Under the pieces are notes generated by a model that was not told where the DNA came from, searched no databases, and worked only from the letters and a program-made list of their open reading frames with translations. Shown here one piece after another: positions 49,833 to 58,034 of a stretch of DNA of 64,000 nt. Every line of letters begins with the position of its first letter. Within the stretch, counting starts at the first letter, position 1. The position numbers were made by a program, and so were the translations under genes. Origin of the DNA: Deltaproteobacteria bacterium (GTDB lineage: Bacteria > Myxococcota_A > Polyangia > DRWM01 > JAAZOP01); NCBI GenBank assembly GCA_016218815.1, contig JACRCX010000048.1, positions 1 to 64,000 on the forward strand. The letters run 5' to 3'.

Positions 49833-50987
49833 ATGACGGGCGACATGCTGACCAACGTGCGATCGAGTCGGGTGCTCGGGTTTCTCGTGTTTGGGGCATG
49901 GCTCCTGGCGGCGCCGGCGTGCGGCGGCGGTGGGGACGACACGCAGGGTGACGGCGGGGACACGGCCGACGTCACGGGCGACATGGCAGCCGACCTGTCC
50001 GACGAAGCCTCGGCGGAGTCGGACGCCGCGTGTACCGCGGATCCGGAGCCGCCGGGCGCCTCGACGTGCCCCGCGGCCTGCACGGGCGGATGCGGGGTGG
50101 GCAACGTCTGCGCGATCGACTGCGGGCACGACGCGGCGTGCGACGGACAGATCATCGATTGCCCGCCGGACTACGCCTGTGTCGTCACGTGCACCGGCGT
50201 GGACGCCTGCGACACGGGAGTCGTCAACTGCCCGCCGGACAACGCGTGTTCGCTGGTCTGCGACGGGCGCGACGGCTGCGGGGACCTGGCCCTGAACTGC
50301 GGCGACGCCTCGTGCTCGGCCGACTGCGGCGCCCATCCCGAGTCGTGCACCGGCATGGCGATGCTCTGCGGTGGCGGCGCCTGCACGGCCACCTGCGAAG
50401 GGACCTCCACGCCCGCGCTCACCGGCTGCGAATCGTCCTGCGCCTGCACGGGGTGCGGAACGTCGCCCACGGCAGGGGAGGTTGCGGGCTGGATTGCGGA
50501 CTACCACGCAGCCCATCCGGGGCGCGAGGGGGACATCAACGAACTGACGCCGGCGGAGATCGCGGCGGACCCGGACGCGGCCCGTCTGCTGGCACTCTGC
50601 GGCGACGACCAGCGTCCGGTCATTCCCCTGCTGGCATGGGAGTACGGCGGCGCCGATCATCCGTGGATCAACCCCGAGGTATCCGCCCTGGTCTACTGCG
50701 TCTACACGCCCGTCACGCCATCCACCGACCACTGGGCGTACGACGCGGTCGCGGACCACGTGACGGCGGACGTGTACGTGCTCTACCCCGACGAGAACCC
50801 GTGCCGGGACCAGGTCGGCGCCGCGCAGGTCTCCGGCTGCATCGGCGACACCACCAACTTCGAGATCCTCGTCGACCTCGCCAGCTACCATGACGGGGCC
50901 GATGCCGGCCTCTCGCTCGCAGAAGCCTCCACGGAGCTGATGCTGATCCTCCCCGATGCCACCAAGGTCAATCTCTGGACGGACTGA
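49833..50987 (+). CDS. Cys-rich lipoprotein of unknown function
   Basis: 384 residues. Lipobox LLAAPAC near residue 25, then an Asp-rich linker. A Cys-rich block of short repeats follows at about 60-210 (CPPDYACVVTCTGVDACDTG, CPPDNACSLVCDGRDGCGDL), resembling disulfide ladders that could form a solenoid. The C-terminal 170 residues (PTAGEVAGWIADYHAAHPGR, VIPLLAWEYGGADHPWIN, DENPCRDQVGAAQVSGC) are mixed and have no match I recognise. ATG 49833 follows the previous stop by eight bases; ATG 49845 is possible. Exported and lipid-anchored. A family B repeat follows its stop. Confidence 0.8.
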   Translation: MTGDMLTNVRSSRVLGFLVFGAWLLAAPACGGGGDDTQGDGGDTADVTGDMAADLSDEASAESDAACTADPEPPGASTCPAACTGGCGVGNVCAIDCGHDAACDGQIIDCPPDYACVVTCTGVDACDTGVVNCPPDNACSLVCDGRDGCGDLALNCGDASCSADCGAHPESCTGMAMLCGGGACTATCEGTSTPALTGCESSCACTGCGTSPTAGEVAGWIADYHAAHPGREGDINELTPAEIAADPDAARLLALCGDDQRPVIPLLAWEYGGADHPWINPEVSALVYCVYTPVTPSTDHWAYDAVADHVTADVYVLYPDENPCRDQVGAAQVSGCIGDTTNFEILVDLASYHDGADAGLSLAEASTELMLILPDATKVNLWTD

Positions 50988-50994
50988 GTCCCCC

Positions 50995-51058
50995 CGTCTC
51001 TGCGTCTCTGCGCGAGAATTCCCCTTCCGCGCCGCTCACAGCTCACAGCTCACACCTG
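50995..51058 (+). repeat. Family B repeat followed by a family D tract
   Basis: GTCTCTGCGTCTCTGCGCGA, GAATTCCCCTTCC, then GCTCACAGCTCACAGCTCAC. It fills the 75-base gap between the convergent lipoprotein and DUF58 genes. Confidence 0.85.
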
Positions 51059-51062
51059 GCCT

Positions 51063-52607
51063 TCACCGCGCCCCCGCCTCGATCCGCACCTGGACGCCCA
51101 GGGCACGGAGCCAACGCGCGGCCCGCAGGCGGCGCTCGCGGCGCACGAGCGACTCGACGCGGTGCAGGGGGTCGTCGCGGAAGGGCACTCCGGGCGAAAA
51201 CAGGCAGCGCAGGCGCACCCGGGCGGCGGCAAGACGGGCCAGCTCGGGACGCAGCTCGTTCCAGGCGCCCAGATCGTCGAGATCGGTGAAGAGATGGACC
51301 TCGTGCGCCCGCGCGCCGGCCCGCCGCGCCAACGCCAGCGCCTCGCGGATGCCCTCCGCGCGCGCGTGCGCCGTGAAACGCTCCTGGACGGGGATCTCGA
51401 TGCCGCGATCGAGACAGAAGCGGCGCAGCAGGACGTCGCCGGCGTCCTCGCCGCGCACGGTCCGGGCCGCGGCGGAGGCCGAGAGACCGAGGCGGGCGAC
51501 GGCGCCGACGACCGCCTGGCGATCGAAGAAGGCGCCGCGAAGACCGGGAATGCGCGCATCGACGCGCTCGTGCAGCAGGAGGTAGCGGCCGACGACCTGC
51601 GCCAGCTCGTCGGCCGTGACGTCGGTCGCATCCGCGTCGACAGGCTGGTACGCGTCCAGGAGCGCGTCGAGCAGCGGAGGGGCGGCCGCGCGTCCCCCGG
51701 CAGGCGCGACTTGCTGCCCCACGCGCGCATCGAACAGGCACAGCCCGACGGCGTCGCCGGCCCGCAACGCCGCGCGCATCAGCGCGTACGACTCCGCCGC
51801 GAAGCCGTCGAACGCGGCCCGCCCGCCCACCCGGCGCAGCGTCGCGGCCGACGCCTCGACCGCGACCAGGTGCCGCCGCGGCAGGTGGCGCTCGTATTCC
51901 TTGGTCAGCAGGCGTCCGGTGCGGGCCGAAGGTCGCCACGCGATGCGGCGGAAAGGGTCGCCGAAGCGGTGGTCGCGGATGTCGCGCAGGTCGGCGTCGT
52001 CGCCGGCGACGGTCGGCGCGCGGATGCGGGGCAAGGGCCCGCGCACCTCCGAGCGCCCGCGGCCGGGGGGCGGGACGCGTGCGGCGAGCTGCGCGGGCAG
52101 GACCTTGAGGCGCAACGGCGTGGGGAAATAGAGCCGGTGACGGAACAGGCCGAGCGGCGTCGAGATCCAGAGCAGCATGCCGTGCAACACCAGCGTGCCG
52201 GGGGCCAGGGGCACGACGCGGATGCGGTGCCGCAGCTCGCGGCCGGCGGGGATGGGCGGGAGGCGCAACGACCGGCGGTCGGGGGCGATGCGCCCTCCGG
52301 CGAAGACGTCGGCGCGGTCGACGGGCAGGCGGAGCGCCGACGGGTTGCGGACCGCCACGTCGATCGCGATCGCGCGGCCGGCCACCGGCCGCACCGAGCG
52401 TTCGGCCGGACCCCAACCCAGACGCAGGTTCCCCTCGCGGAAGCGCGCCGGGCCGGCCGCGCCGAGGACGGCGTCGACGACCAGCGGCGCGGCGGCACAG
52501 GTGGCGAGGAAGACCAGCGTCGGCGAGGCGGCGAGGAGGCCGAAGCCGAGCAGCAGGGCGGCGAGGGTGGCGGCGAGGATCCCGCCCGCGGAGAGGGTCA
52601 GGCGCAT
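51063..52607 (-). CDS. DUF58 membrane protein
   Basis: 514 residues. Two membrane spans lie in residues 8-45 (GILAATLAALLLGFGLLAAS, LVFLATCAAAPLVVDAVLG). The family core GDPFRRIAWRPSARTGRLL (expected R-x-I-x-W-x-x-x-A-R) lies near residue 220, followed by a von Willebrand A-like fold. DUF58 proteins are nearly always encoded beside MoxR ATPases and are thought to act with them in assembling or remodelling envelope or metal-enzyme complexes. Here moxR lies upstream on the same strand. The start ATG 52607 has no Shine-Dalgarno; the 30 bases before it are CCAACAA repeats from family A. Confidence 0.9.
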   Translation of the reverse strand: MRLTLSAGGILAATLAALLLGFGLLAASPTLVFLATCAAAPLVVDAVLGAAGPARFREGNLRLGWGPAERSVRPVAGRAIAIDVAVRNPSALRLPVDRADVFAGGRIAPDRRSLRLPPIPAGRELRHRIRVVPLAPGTLVLHGMLLWISTPLGLFRHRLYFPTPLRLKVLPAQLAARVPPPGRGRSEVRGPLPRIRAPTVAGDDADLRDIRDHRFGDPFRRIAWRPSARTGRLLTKEYERHLPRRHLVAVEASAATLRRVGGRAAFDGFAAESYALMRAALRAGDAVGLCLFDARVGQQVAPAGGRAAAPPLLDALLDAYQPVDADATDVTADELAQVVGRYLLLHERVDARIPGLRGAFFDRQAVVGAVARLGLSASAAARTVRGEDAGDVLLRRFCLDRGIEIPVQERFTAHARAEGIREALALARRAGARAHEVHLFTDLDDLGAWNELRPELARLAAARVRLRCLFSPGVPFRDDPLHRVESLVRRERRLRAARWLRALGVQVRIEAGAR

Positions 52608-52609
52608 GA

Positions 52610-52750
52610 GGGTTGTTGGTTGTTGGTTGTTGGTTGTTGGTCCGGAGGTGCGGGAGTGGCAGCGGGCGTTCCAGACGCCAACCGAACCGCGCCCTTCAGG
52701 GCGCGGACAGGCAGGTGAGATCGGCCGCGGGCTGAAGCCCGCGGTTCCGC
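52610..52750 (+). repeat. Family A repeat plus two family E hairpins between moxR and DUF58
   Basis: GGTTGTTGGTTGTTGGTTGT continuing to four GGTTGTT units and GGTCCGGAGG (52610-52648). Then CCGAACCGCGCCCTTCAGGG CGCGG (52681-52706) and GGCCGCGGGCTGAAGCCCGC GG (52721-52750). Three repeat elements occupy the whole 180-base gap of this gene pair. Confidence 0.85.
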
Positions 52751-52791
52751 AACCGGATCGCACCTGCCTCGGCGTTCGCGAACCATCTTCG

Positions 52792-53739
52792 TCAGGCCTT
52801 GCTGCGGGGGCGGTGGGGGATCTGGGCGAGGGCCTGGTCGATGCGGCCGTCGGGGTCGAAGCCGGCGGCGGCGGCGTCGGGCGTCGGGATGAGGCGATGC
52901 CGGAACACGGGTTTCGCCATCGCCATGACGTCCTCGGGGAGCACGAAGTCGCGCTCGGAGAGGACCGCCAGCGCCTTCGCCGCCTGGAGGAGGTTGAGCG
53001 CCGCCCGGGGGGAGGGACCGAGGACCAGCGCGTCGTCGTCGCGCAGGTGCCGCGCCAGTCCCGCGACGTAGGTGACGAGATCCGGCTCGACGTGGGTGTG
53101 TGCGACCGCGTCCTGCAGCGTCAGTACGTCGGCGGCGGTCATGCACACGTTGGTGCGCGGCGGCACGGTGCCGTACCGGTCGAGCATCGTGACCTCGTCC
53201 TCGAGCGACGGGTAGTGCAGGTCCACCCGGAGGAGGAAGCGGTCGAGCTGCGCCTCGGGCAGCGGAAACGTGCCCTCGGTCTCGACGGGGTTCTGGGTGG
53301 CGACGACCAGGAACGGCGAGGGAAGCTCGCGGGTCACGCCTTCGATGGTGACCTGGCGTTCCTGCATCGCCTCGAGCATCGCGGACTGGGTCTTGGCCGG
53401 GGCGCGGTTGATCTCGTCGCCCAGCACGAGCTGCGCGAAGATCGGGCCCTCGTGGAGGTGGAACGTCGCGTCCTTGGGGTTGAAGACGTGGGTGCCGACG
53501 ATGTCGGAGGGGAGCAGGTCGGCGGTGAACTGGATGCGCGAGAAGCGCAGGTCGAGCGCGGAGGCGAAGGCCCGCGCGAGGGTCGTCTTGGCGATGCCGG
53601 GAACCCCTTCGATGAGCACGTGGCCGCGGGCCAGCAGCGCGGCGAGAAGCTGCCGCACGACGTCGGCGGGGCCGAAGTAGGCATTGCGGATCTCGGCCGC
53701 GGCGCGGCGCAAGCGTTGGGCGGGAGACGTCGCTTCCAT
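52792..53739 (-). CDS. MoxR-type AAA+ ATPase
   Basis: 315 residues. Walker A GVPGIAKTTLARAFA near residue 46, LVLGDEINRAPAKTQSAML (Walker B), ATQNPVETEGTFPLPEAQLD (sensor 1 region) and SERDFVLPEDVMAMAKPVFR are the family landmarks. MoxR ATPases act as chaperones for maturation of periplasmic or metal enzymes, usually with DUF58 and vWA proteins; the DUF58 partner lies downstream. ATG 53739 is preferred to TTG 53757. No ribosome site is visible, and a family A repeat begins 25 bases upstream. All ATPase motifs are intact. Confidence 0.95.
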   Translation of the reverse strand: MEATSPAQRLRRAAAEIRNAYFGPADVVRQLLAALLARGHVLIEGVPGIAKTTLARAFASALDLRFSRIQFTADLLPSDIVGTHVFNPKDATFHLHEGPIFAQLVLGDEINRAPAKTQSAMLEAMQERQVTIEGVTRELPSPFLVVATQNPVETEGTFPLPEAQLDRFLLRVDLHYPSLEDEVTMLDRYGTVPPRTNVCMTAADVLTLQDAVAHTHVEPDLVTYVAGLARHLRDDDALVLGPSPRAALNLLQAAKALAVLSERDFVLPEDVMAMAKPVFRHRLIPTPDAAAAGFDPDGRIDQALAQIPHRPRSKA

Positions 53740-53763
53740 GGCCGCGCAGTCTAGCAAGGAATT

Positions 53764-53815
53764 GAGGGTTGTTGGTTGTTGGTTGAACGATCGGGCCGAG
53801 TCGTTGGTCCGGAGG
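53764..53815 (+). repeat. Family A repeat upstream of moxR
   Basis: GAGGGTTGTTGGTTGTTGGT, TGAACGATCGGGCCGAGTCG, TTGGTCCGGAGG. Full-length copy; the moxR transcript would carry its complement as an A/C-rich leader. Confidence 0.85.
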
Positions 53816-53906
53816 CGCGAGCCCCGCCCCCGGTGTTGCCGCAGGTGCCGCGCCCTGCTAGGTTGAAGAGCGAAGGCAGGCGGGGGATTTGGGCGGAGGG
53901 AGAGTG

Positions 53907-55262
53907 ATGCGGGAACGCGGCCGGCAACCGGGATTGCGCCTGTGCCTGGCGACGGCGGCGGCCGGTGCGGTCGCGGCCCTGCTCGCCGCGCACGCGTGCG
54001 CGACCCAGGACGTTCGTTGCGGCAACGGAGTCACCGACCCCGGCGAGGAATGCGACGACGGCAACCTCAGCAACGACGACGATTGCACGAAGTTCTGCCG
54101 CTTCTCGGTCTGCGGGGACGGGATCATCGAGCGCTCGTCCGAACAGTGCGACGACCGCAACGCCACGACGGGTGACGGGTGCGACGCGACATGCCGGCGC
54201 GAAGGGATGGTCTGCGGGGACGGCACCCTGGACGACGTCGGCTCGTGGCCCGAGGAATGCGACGACGGGAACACCGCCGACGGCGACGGGTGCTCGGCCA
54301 ACTGCTTCAACGAGATCGGCACCTGCGGCGACGGCACCCGGCAGTACGGCGAGCAGTGCGACGACGGGAACACGACCCCCTGCGACGGGTGCGACGAGGA
54401 CTGCCGGACGGAGACCGCCGGAACGTGCGACGCGGAAGCGGGGACCGATGCCGACGCGCCGGACGTGCGCGACGGCGACGCGGATGGGGACGTCGACGCC
54501 CGGGACGGCGACGCGGTCGACGGCGATGCCGCGGACGTCGAGGCGGTCGACGGCGAAGCGCTCGACGGGGATTCTGCCGAGGGCGACGGCCGCGACGGAG
54601 ACGTCGGCGACGGGGACCTGGTCGACGGGGACGGGGACGCGGTCGAGGCGCGGGACGGGTGGGACTGCACGGACCCGGTGTGCGATCTGGCGCCGCAATG
54701 CGGCTGCGAATCGGGGCAGAAGTGCACGCTGCTCGGCTCGGGCCGGGGGTGCGGGCCGACCGGATTCCTGGCGGAGGGGCGGGCCTGCACGAGCGATTCG
54801 GAGTGCGGGAGCGGGCTGTATTGCGCGCCGGCGGTCGGGACCAGCGTCTTCTTCTGCCATCGCTTCTGCGCGCTCGACGCGGATTGCCTGGGGCCAGGGT
54901 CGCGCTGCCTGGTGCCCGTGACCGGCGGCTCGCCGGCGACGACGCTGGGGACGCTGTGCACCGTGAACTGCGATCTCGAGTCCGGGTCGGGCTGTCCGGA
55001 AGGGGCGCGGTGCAAGGTCTTCTCGGACGAGGACGGGGCCTACCTGACCGACTGCTCGGGCGAGGTCGGCAGCGGGCGGTTGGGGCACGCCTGCACCGAG
55101 GAAGCCGACTGCGCGTCGGGGTTCTTCTGCGCGGCGCCCTCCTTCCCGACCTGCCTGCAGTACTGCGTCTTCCCGGACGGGTACTGCGACGGCGGCTACG
55201 TCTGCCGCTCGTTCGAGCCGGCCGTGCTCATCGGCACCCGGACCTACGGATACTGCGGGTGA
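53907..55262 (+). CDS. Cys-rich lipoprotein with DUF4215-type repeats and a novel C-terminal Cys domain
   Basis: 451 residues. A signal ends in AALLAAHAC near residue 31. Residues 35-170 contain four CGDG...GEECDDGN units (DUF4215, the myxobacterial disulfide repeat). Residues 175-250 are a DGDA-type acidic linker. The last 200 residues are a Cys-rich domain (CGCESGQKC, CTSDSECGSGLYCA, FCALDADCLGPGSRC, YCDGGYVCRSF, TRTYGYC). The C-terminal domain is clearly shared with the lipoprotein at 60262-61326 and I know no name for it. ATG 53907 has GGAGGG six bases upstream. Its stop overlaps the start of the next gene (GTGA). Confidence 0.88.
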   Translation: MRERGRQPGLRLCLATAAAGAVAALLAAHACATQDVRCGNGVTDPGEECDDGNLSNDDDCTKFCRFSVCGDGIIERSSEQCDDRNATTGDGCDATCRREGMVCGDGTLDDVGSWPEECDDGNTADGDGCSANCFNEIGTCGDGTRQYGEQCDDGNTTPCDGCDEDCRTETAGTCDAEAGTDADAPDVRDGDADGDVDARDGDAVDGDAADVEAVDGEALDGDSAEGDGRDGDVGDGDLVDGDGDAVEARDGWDCTDPVCDLAPQCGCESGQKCTLLGSGRGCGPTGFLAEGRACTSDSECGSGLYCAPAVGTSVFFCHRFCALDADCLGPGSRCLVPVTGGSPATTLGTLCTVNCDLESGSGCPEGARCKVFSDEDGAYLTDCSGEVGSGRLGHACTEEADCASGFFCAAPSFPTCLQYCVFPDGYCDGGYVCRSFEPAVLIGTRTYGYCG

Positions 55263-56113
55263 GCGGGCCGGCACGGCTGCTGACCATCGTCGATGCGGAG
55301 TTCGCGCTGGACGGCGGCTCGATGATGGGCGTCGTGCCCCGCGCCCTGTGGCAGAAACAGCACCCCCCGGACGCGCGCAACAGGATCCCGCTCGTCTCGC
55401 GCTTCGCCGTCGTGGACGACCCGGGAGCGGGGCGGCTGTGGCTGCTCGATTGCGGGCTGGGCCGGGATTGGAGCCCGAAACAGCTCGACCTCTACGACAT
55501 CCGGCCGCGGGGGGCGGACGCCCGCGCGCTGCTGCGGGACGCAGGCTTCGACCCCGACTCCGTCACCGACGTCGTCCTCACGCACCTGCACTTCGATCAC
55601 GCGGGCGGGCTCGCGAAACGCGACGCCGCAGGGAAACTCACGCTGGCCTTCCCCGCCGCGCGCCACCACGTGCAGGCCTCGCACCTGGCCTGGGCACGCT
55701 CCCCGACGGCGAAGGATGCGGGGTCGTTCCGGGCGGACCACGTCGCGCTCCTCGAGGCCTCGGGCCGCGTGAACCCGGTCGATGGCTCGGCGTCGCTGGG
55801 CGGGGCCGTGGCCGTGCGCGCGCTCCGCGGGCACACGCCGGGCCTGCAGCTTCCTCTGGTGGAGGCGGACGGCGGGCCGTACCTCTTCCTCGCCGACCTC
55901 GTGCCGGTGTGGTCGCACCTGCGCCTGCCGTGGATCATGGCCTACGACAACGAACCCCTCGTGACGCTGGAGGAGAAGCGCGCGCTCCTCGAGGAGGCGG
56001 CATCCCGCGGATGGGTGCTCATTTCCGAGCATGACCCGAGCGAGGCAATGAAAACGCTAGAACGTGCAACTGGCGATATCAAACGGGCCGGGCACGGCAG
56101 CAACGCGAAATGA
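55259..56113 (+). CDS. Metallo-beta-lactamase-fold hydrolase
   Basis: 284 residues. LTHLHFDHAGGLAKRD carries the HxHxDH metal motif near residues 110-115. RGHTPGLQLPLVEADG and LADLVPVWSHLR supply the later His and Asp ligands, and HDP near the end the last. The fold resembles quorum-quenching lactonases and related esterases, but specificity is not readable. GTG 55259 overlaps the stop of the Cys-rich lipoprotein, implying translational coupling and possibly a shared process. The last 20 residues (MKTLERATGDIKRAGHGSN) come from one arm of an inverted repeat (56048-56234), so the ancestral protein probably ended near residue 262. Confidence 0.88.
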   Translation: MSGPARLLTIVDAEFALDGGSMMGVVPRALWQKQHPPDARNRIPLVSRFAVVDDPGAGRLWLLDCGLGRDWSPKQLDLYDIRPRGADARALLRDAGFDPDSVTDVVLTHLHFDHAGGLAKRDAAGKLTLAFPAARHHVQASHLAWARSPTAKDAGSFRADHVALLEASGRVNPVDGSASLGGAVAVRALRGHTPGLQLPLVEADGGPYLFLADLVPVWSHLRLPWIMAYDNEPLVTLEEKRALLEEAASRGWVLISEHDPSEAMKTLERATGDIKRAGHGSNAK

Positions 56114-56234
56114 CGAACCGGAATTGCCGAGTGGATAACATCATCTCTCGTCTCACACCTCCGGTCTTGCCGTCTGCATTGTCGCCGAGCCCGGCTCGTT
56201 GTAGATTTCCCGTTGCATGTTTTAGCTTTTTCAT
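56048..56234 (+). repeat. AT-richer imperfect inverted repeat, two arms of about 60 bp
   Basis: The arm at 56048-56107 (ATGAAAACGCTAGAACGTGC...) matches the complement of 56175-56234 (ATGAAAAAGCTAAAACATGC...) at roughly 75% by eye. Arms and spacer are visibly lower in GC than the surroundings. The left arm is translated as the tail of the hydrolase. Confidence 0.75.
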
Positions 56235-56274
56235 TCCGCCGCCAGGCGTGACATCACATGGAGGGAGGATCCGC

Positions 56275-57990
56275 ATGACTCGAAGCTTGTTGGCAATGGC
56301 CTTGCTGGCGGCGGCGGCGGCGGCCTGCTCGCCGAACGGCGGCGATGAGCCGGGCGACGCGCGGGTGGAGGTGCGGGACGGCGCGGGTGACGGCGAGACG
56401 GGGTCGGACGGGACCGAAACGTGGCGGGAGGACGGGTACGTCGCGACCGACGCCGACGGCGACACCATCGCGGACGCCGACGAGGCGTACGGCGACACCG
56501 ACGGAGACACGACGCCGGACGGGTTGGACCTGGACTCGGACGGCGACGGAATCGGCGACGCGGACGAGGCGGGAGACACGGACCTGTCGACGCCGCCGAG
56601 GGACAGCGACGGGGACTACATCCCGGACTTCCGCGACCTGGATTCCGACAACGACGGGCTTTCGGACGCGGAAGAGCGTGCCGCGGGGACGGACCCGACG
56701 GAGCCGGACACGGACGGGGACGGCGCGCCGGACGTGGTGGAGGTGGCGAGCGGAACGGACCCGACGGACCCGGCGGACAGTCCGCACGCGCGGGGGAACT
56801 TCGTGTTCGTGATGCCCTACGAGGGTCCGCCGGATCCCGTGCGCGACACCCTGGTCTTCGGCACCTCGATCCGGATGGCCGACGTGTTCTTCATGCTCGA
56901 TCGCTCGGCCTCCATGCGCGGGGAGATCGTGAACCTGACGGATGCGCTGAGCACGACGATCGTGCCGGCCGTGGACGCGATCATCCCGGACGTGGCATTC
57001 GGAGCGGGGGATCTGGACATCTGCCCGAAGATCGCCTCGTGCAGCAGCGGCGGGACCGCCGTGGGCCTGCGGTGCGACCAGACGATCGACGAGAACCCGG
57101 CGCTCACGCAGACTGCCCTGGAGACGATCCGCGACACCCCCGTGTGCAACGGGACGCACGAGCCGTACCTCGCGGCGGCGTGGCTGATCGCCACGGACGA
57201 CGAAACCGGCCCCGACGACGACTGGCGGGCCGACCGCGTTTCGCACACCGTTTGCCCGGCCGGCCGTTCGGGGATCGGCTGGCCCTGCTTCCGGCCCGGA
57301 GCCGTGCCGATCATCGTGCTTGCGGGCGACGAGCCGTTCTACGGCGAAGGGCTGGCGGTCTGCACCACCCCCGTCTTCGCCACCATGACCGCGGCGCTCA
57401 ACACGATCCACGCCCGCTTCGTCGGGATCAGCTCGCAGGGCAGCGTGGGCGACCGCGACGAGATGTTCCAGGGGCTCGTCGATACCTGCAACGCGACCGG
57501 CTCCGTGGACGTCGCCGGCAACCCGCTGGCCTTCGAGATCGCGAGCGACGGGACCGGGATCGGGGACCAGGTCGTCCATGCGATCGAGACCCTGGCGGGC
57601 CAGGTGGTGATGGACATCACCGCGGTCGCCGTGGACGTCGATGAGGGGCCCACGGACACGACGGACGCGACGATCTTCGTCGATTACCTGGAGGCGAACC
57701 GCACGGGGGGCGTCGCCGACCCGCGCGATCCGACCCGGATCTGCGCCGCCGGACTGACCGCGGTCGATACCGACGCCGACGGGCATCCCGACCAGTTCAG
57801 CGACGTCCTCCCGGGCACGATCGTCTGCTTCGACATCGTGCCCCTCCCGAACACGACGGTCGAGCCGACCCCCGAGCCGCAGCTCTTCCGCGCCCAGGTC
57901 CAGGTGCTCGGCGACTCGGTCACGCTCCTCGACACGCGCGACGTGTACTTCCTCGTCCCGCCCGGCACCTACGTCGGCCCACCCATGTAG
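56275..57990 (+). CDS. Lipoprotein with calcium-type repeats and a vWA-like domain
   Basis: 571 residues. Lipobox AAAAAC near residue 18. Residues 60-170 are thrombospondin-3 like repeats (DADGDTIADADEAYGDTDGD, DSDGDYIPDFRDLDSDNDGL). A von Willebrand A-like domain follows, with VFFMLDRSASMRGEI (DxSxS metal site, near 206) and later LAGDEPFYGEGLAVC. A C-terminal beta region ends in FLVPPGTYVGPPM. Such proteins are exported and bind calcium and partners. ATG 56275 is preceded by GGAGGGAGGAT. The conserved Cys pairs (DICPKIASCSS, VCNGTH) suggest disulfides. It stands alone, convergent with GH92. Confidence 0.88.
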   Translation: MTRSLLAMALLAAAAAACSPNGGDEPGDARVEVRDGAGDGETGSDGTETWREDGYVATDADGDTIADADEAYGDTDGDTTPDGLDLDSDGDGIGDADEAGDTDLSTPPRDSDGDYIPDFRDLDSDNDGLSDAEERAAGTDPTEPDTDGDGAPDVVEVASGTDPTDPADSPHARGNFVFVMPYEGPPDPVRDTLVFGTSIRMADVFFMLDRSASMRGEIVNLTDALSTTIVPAVDAIIPDVAFGAGDLDICPKIASCSSGGTAVGLRCDQTIDENPALTQTALETIRDTPVCNGTHEPYLAAAWLIATDDETGPDDDWRADRVSHTVCPAGRSGIGWPCFRPGAVPIIVLAGDEPFYGEGLAVCTTPVFATMTAALNTIHARFVGISSQGSVGDRDEMFQGLVDTCNATGSVDVAGNPLAFEIASDGTGIGDQVVHAIETLAGQVVMDITAVAVDVDEGPTDTTDATIFVDYLEANRTGGVADPRDPTRICAAGLTAVDTDADGHPDQFSDVLPGTIVCFDIVPLPNTTVEPTPEPQLFRAQVQVLGDSVTLLDTRDVYFLVPPGTYVGPPM

Positions 57991-57992
57991 AG

Positions 57993-58020
57993 CATTGGCG
58001 CGTTGGAGCGTTGGAGCGTC
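57993..58020 (+). repeat. Short word-iteration tract (TTGGAGCG)
   Basis: ATTGGCGCGTTGGAGCGTTG GAGCGTCGG, an 8-base iteration in the 44-base gap between two convergent genes. Confidence 0.6.
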
Positions 58021-58034
58021 GGAACCGACGTGTC

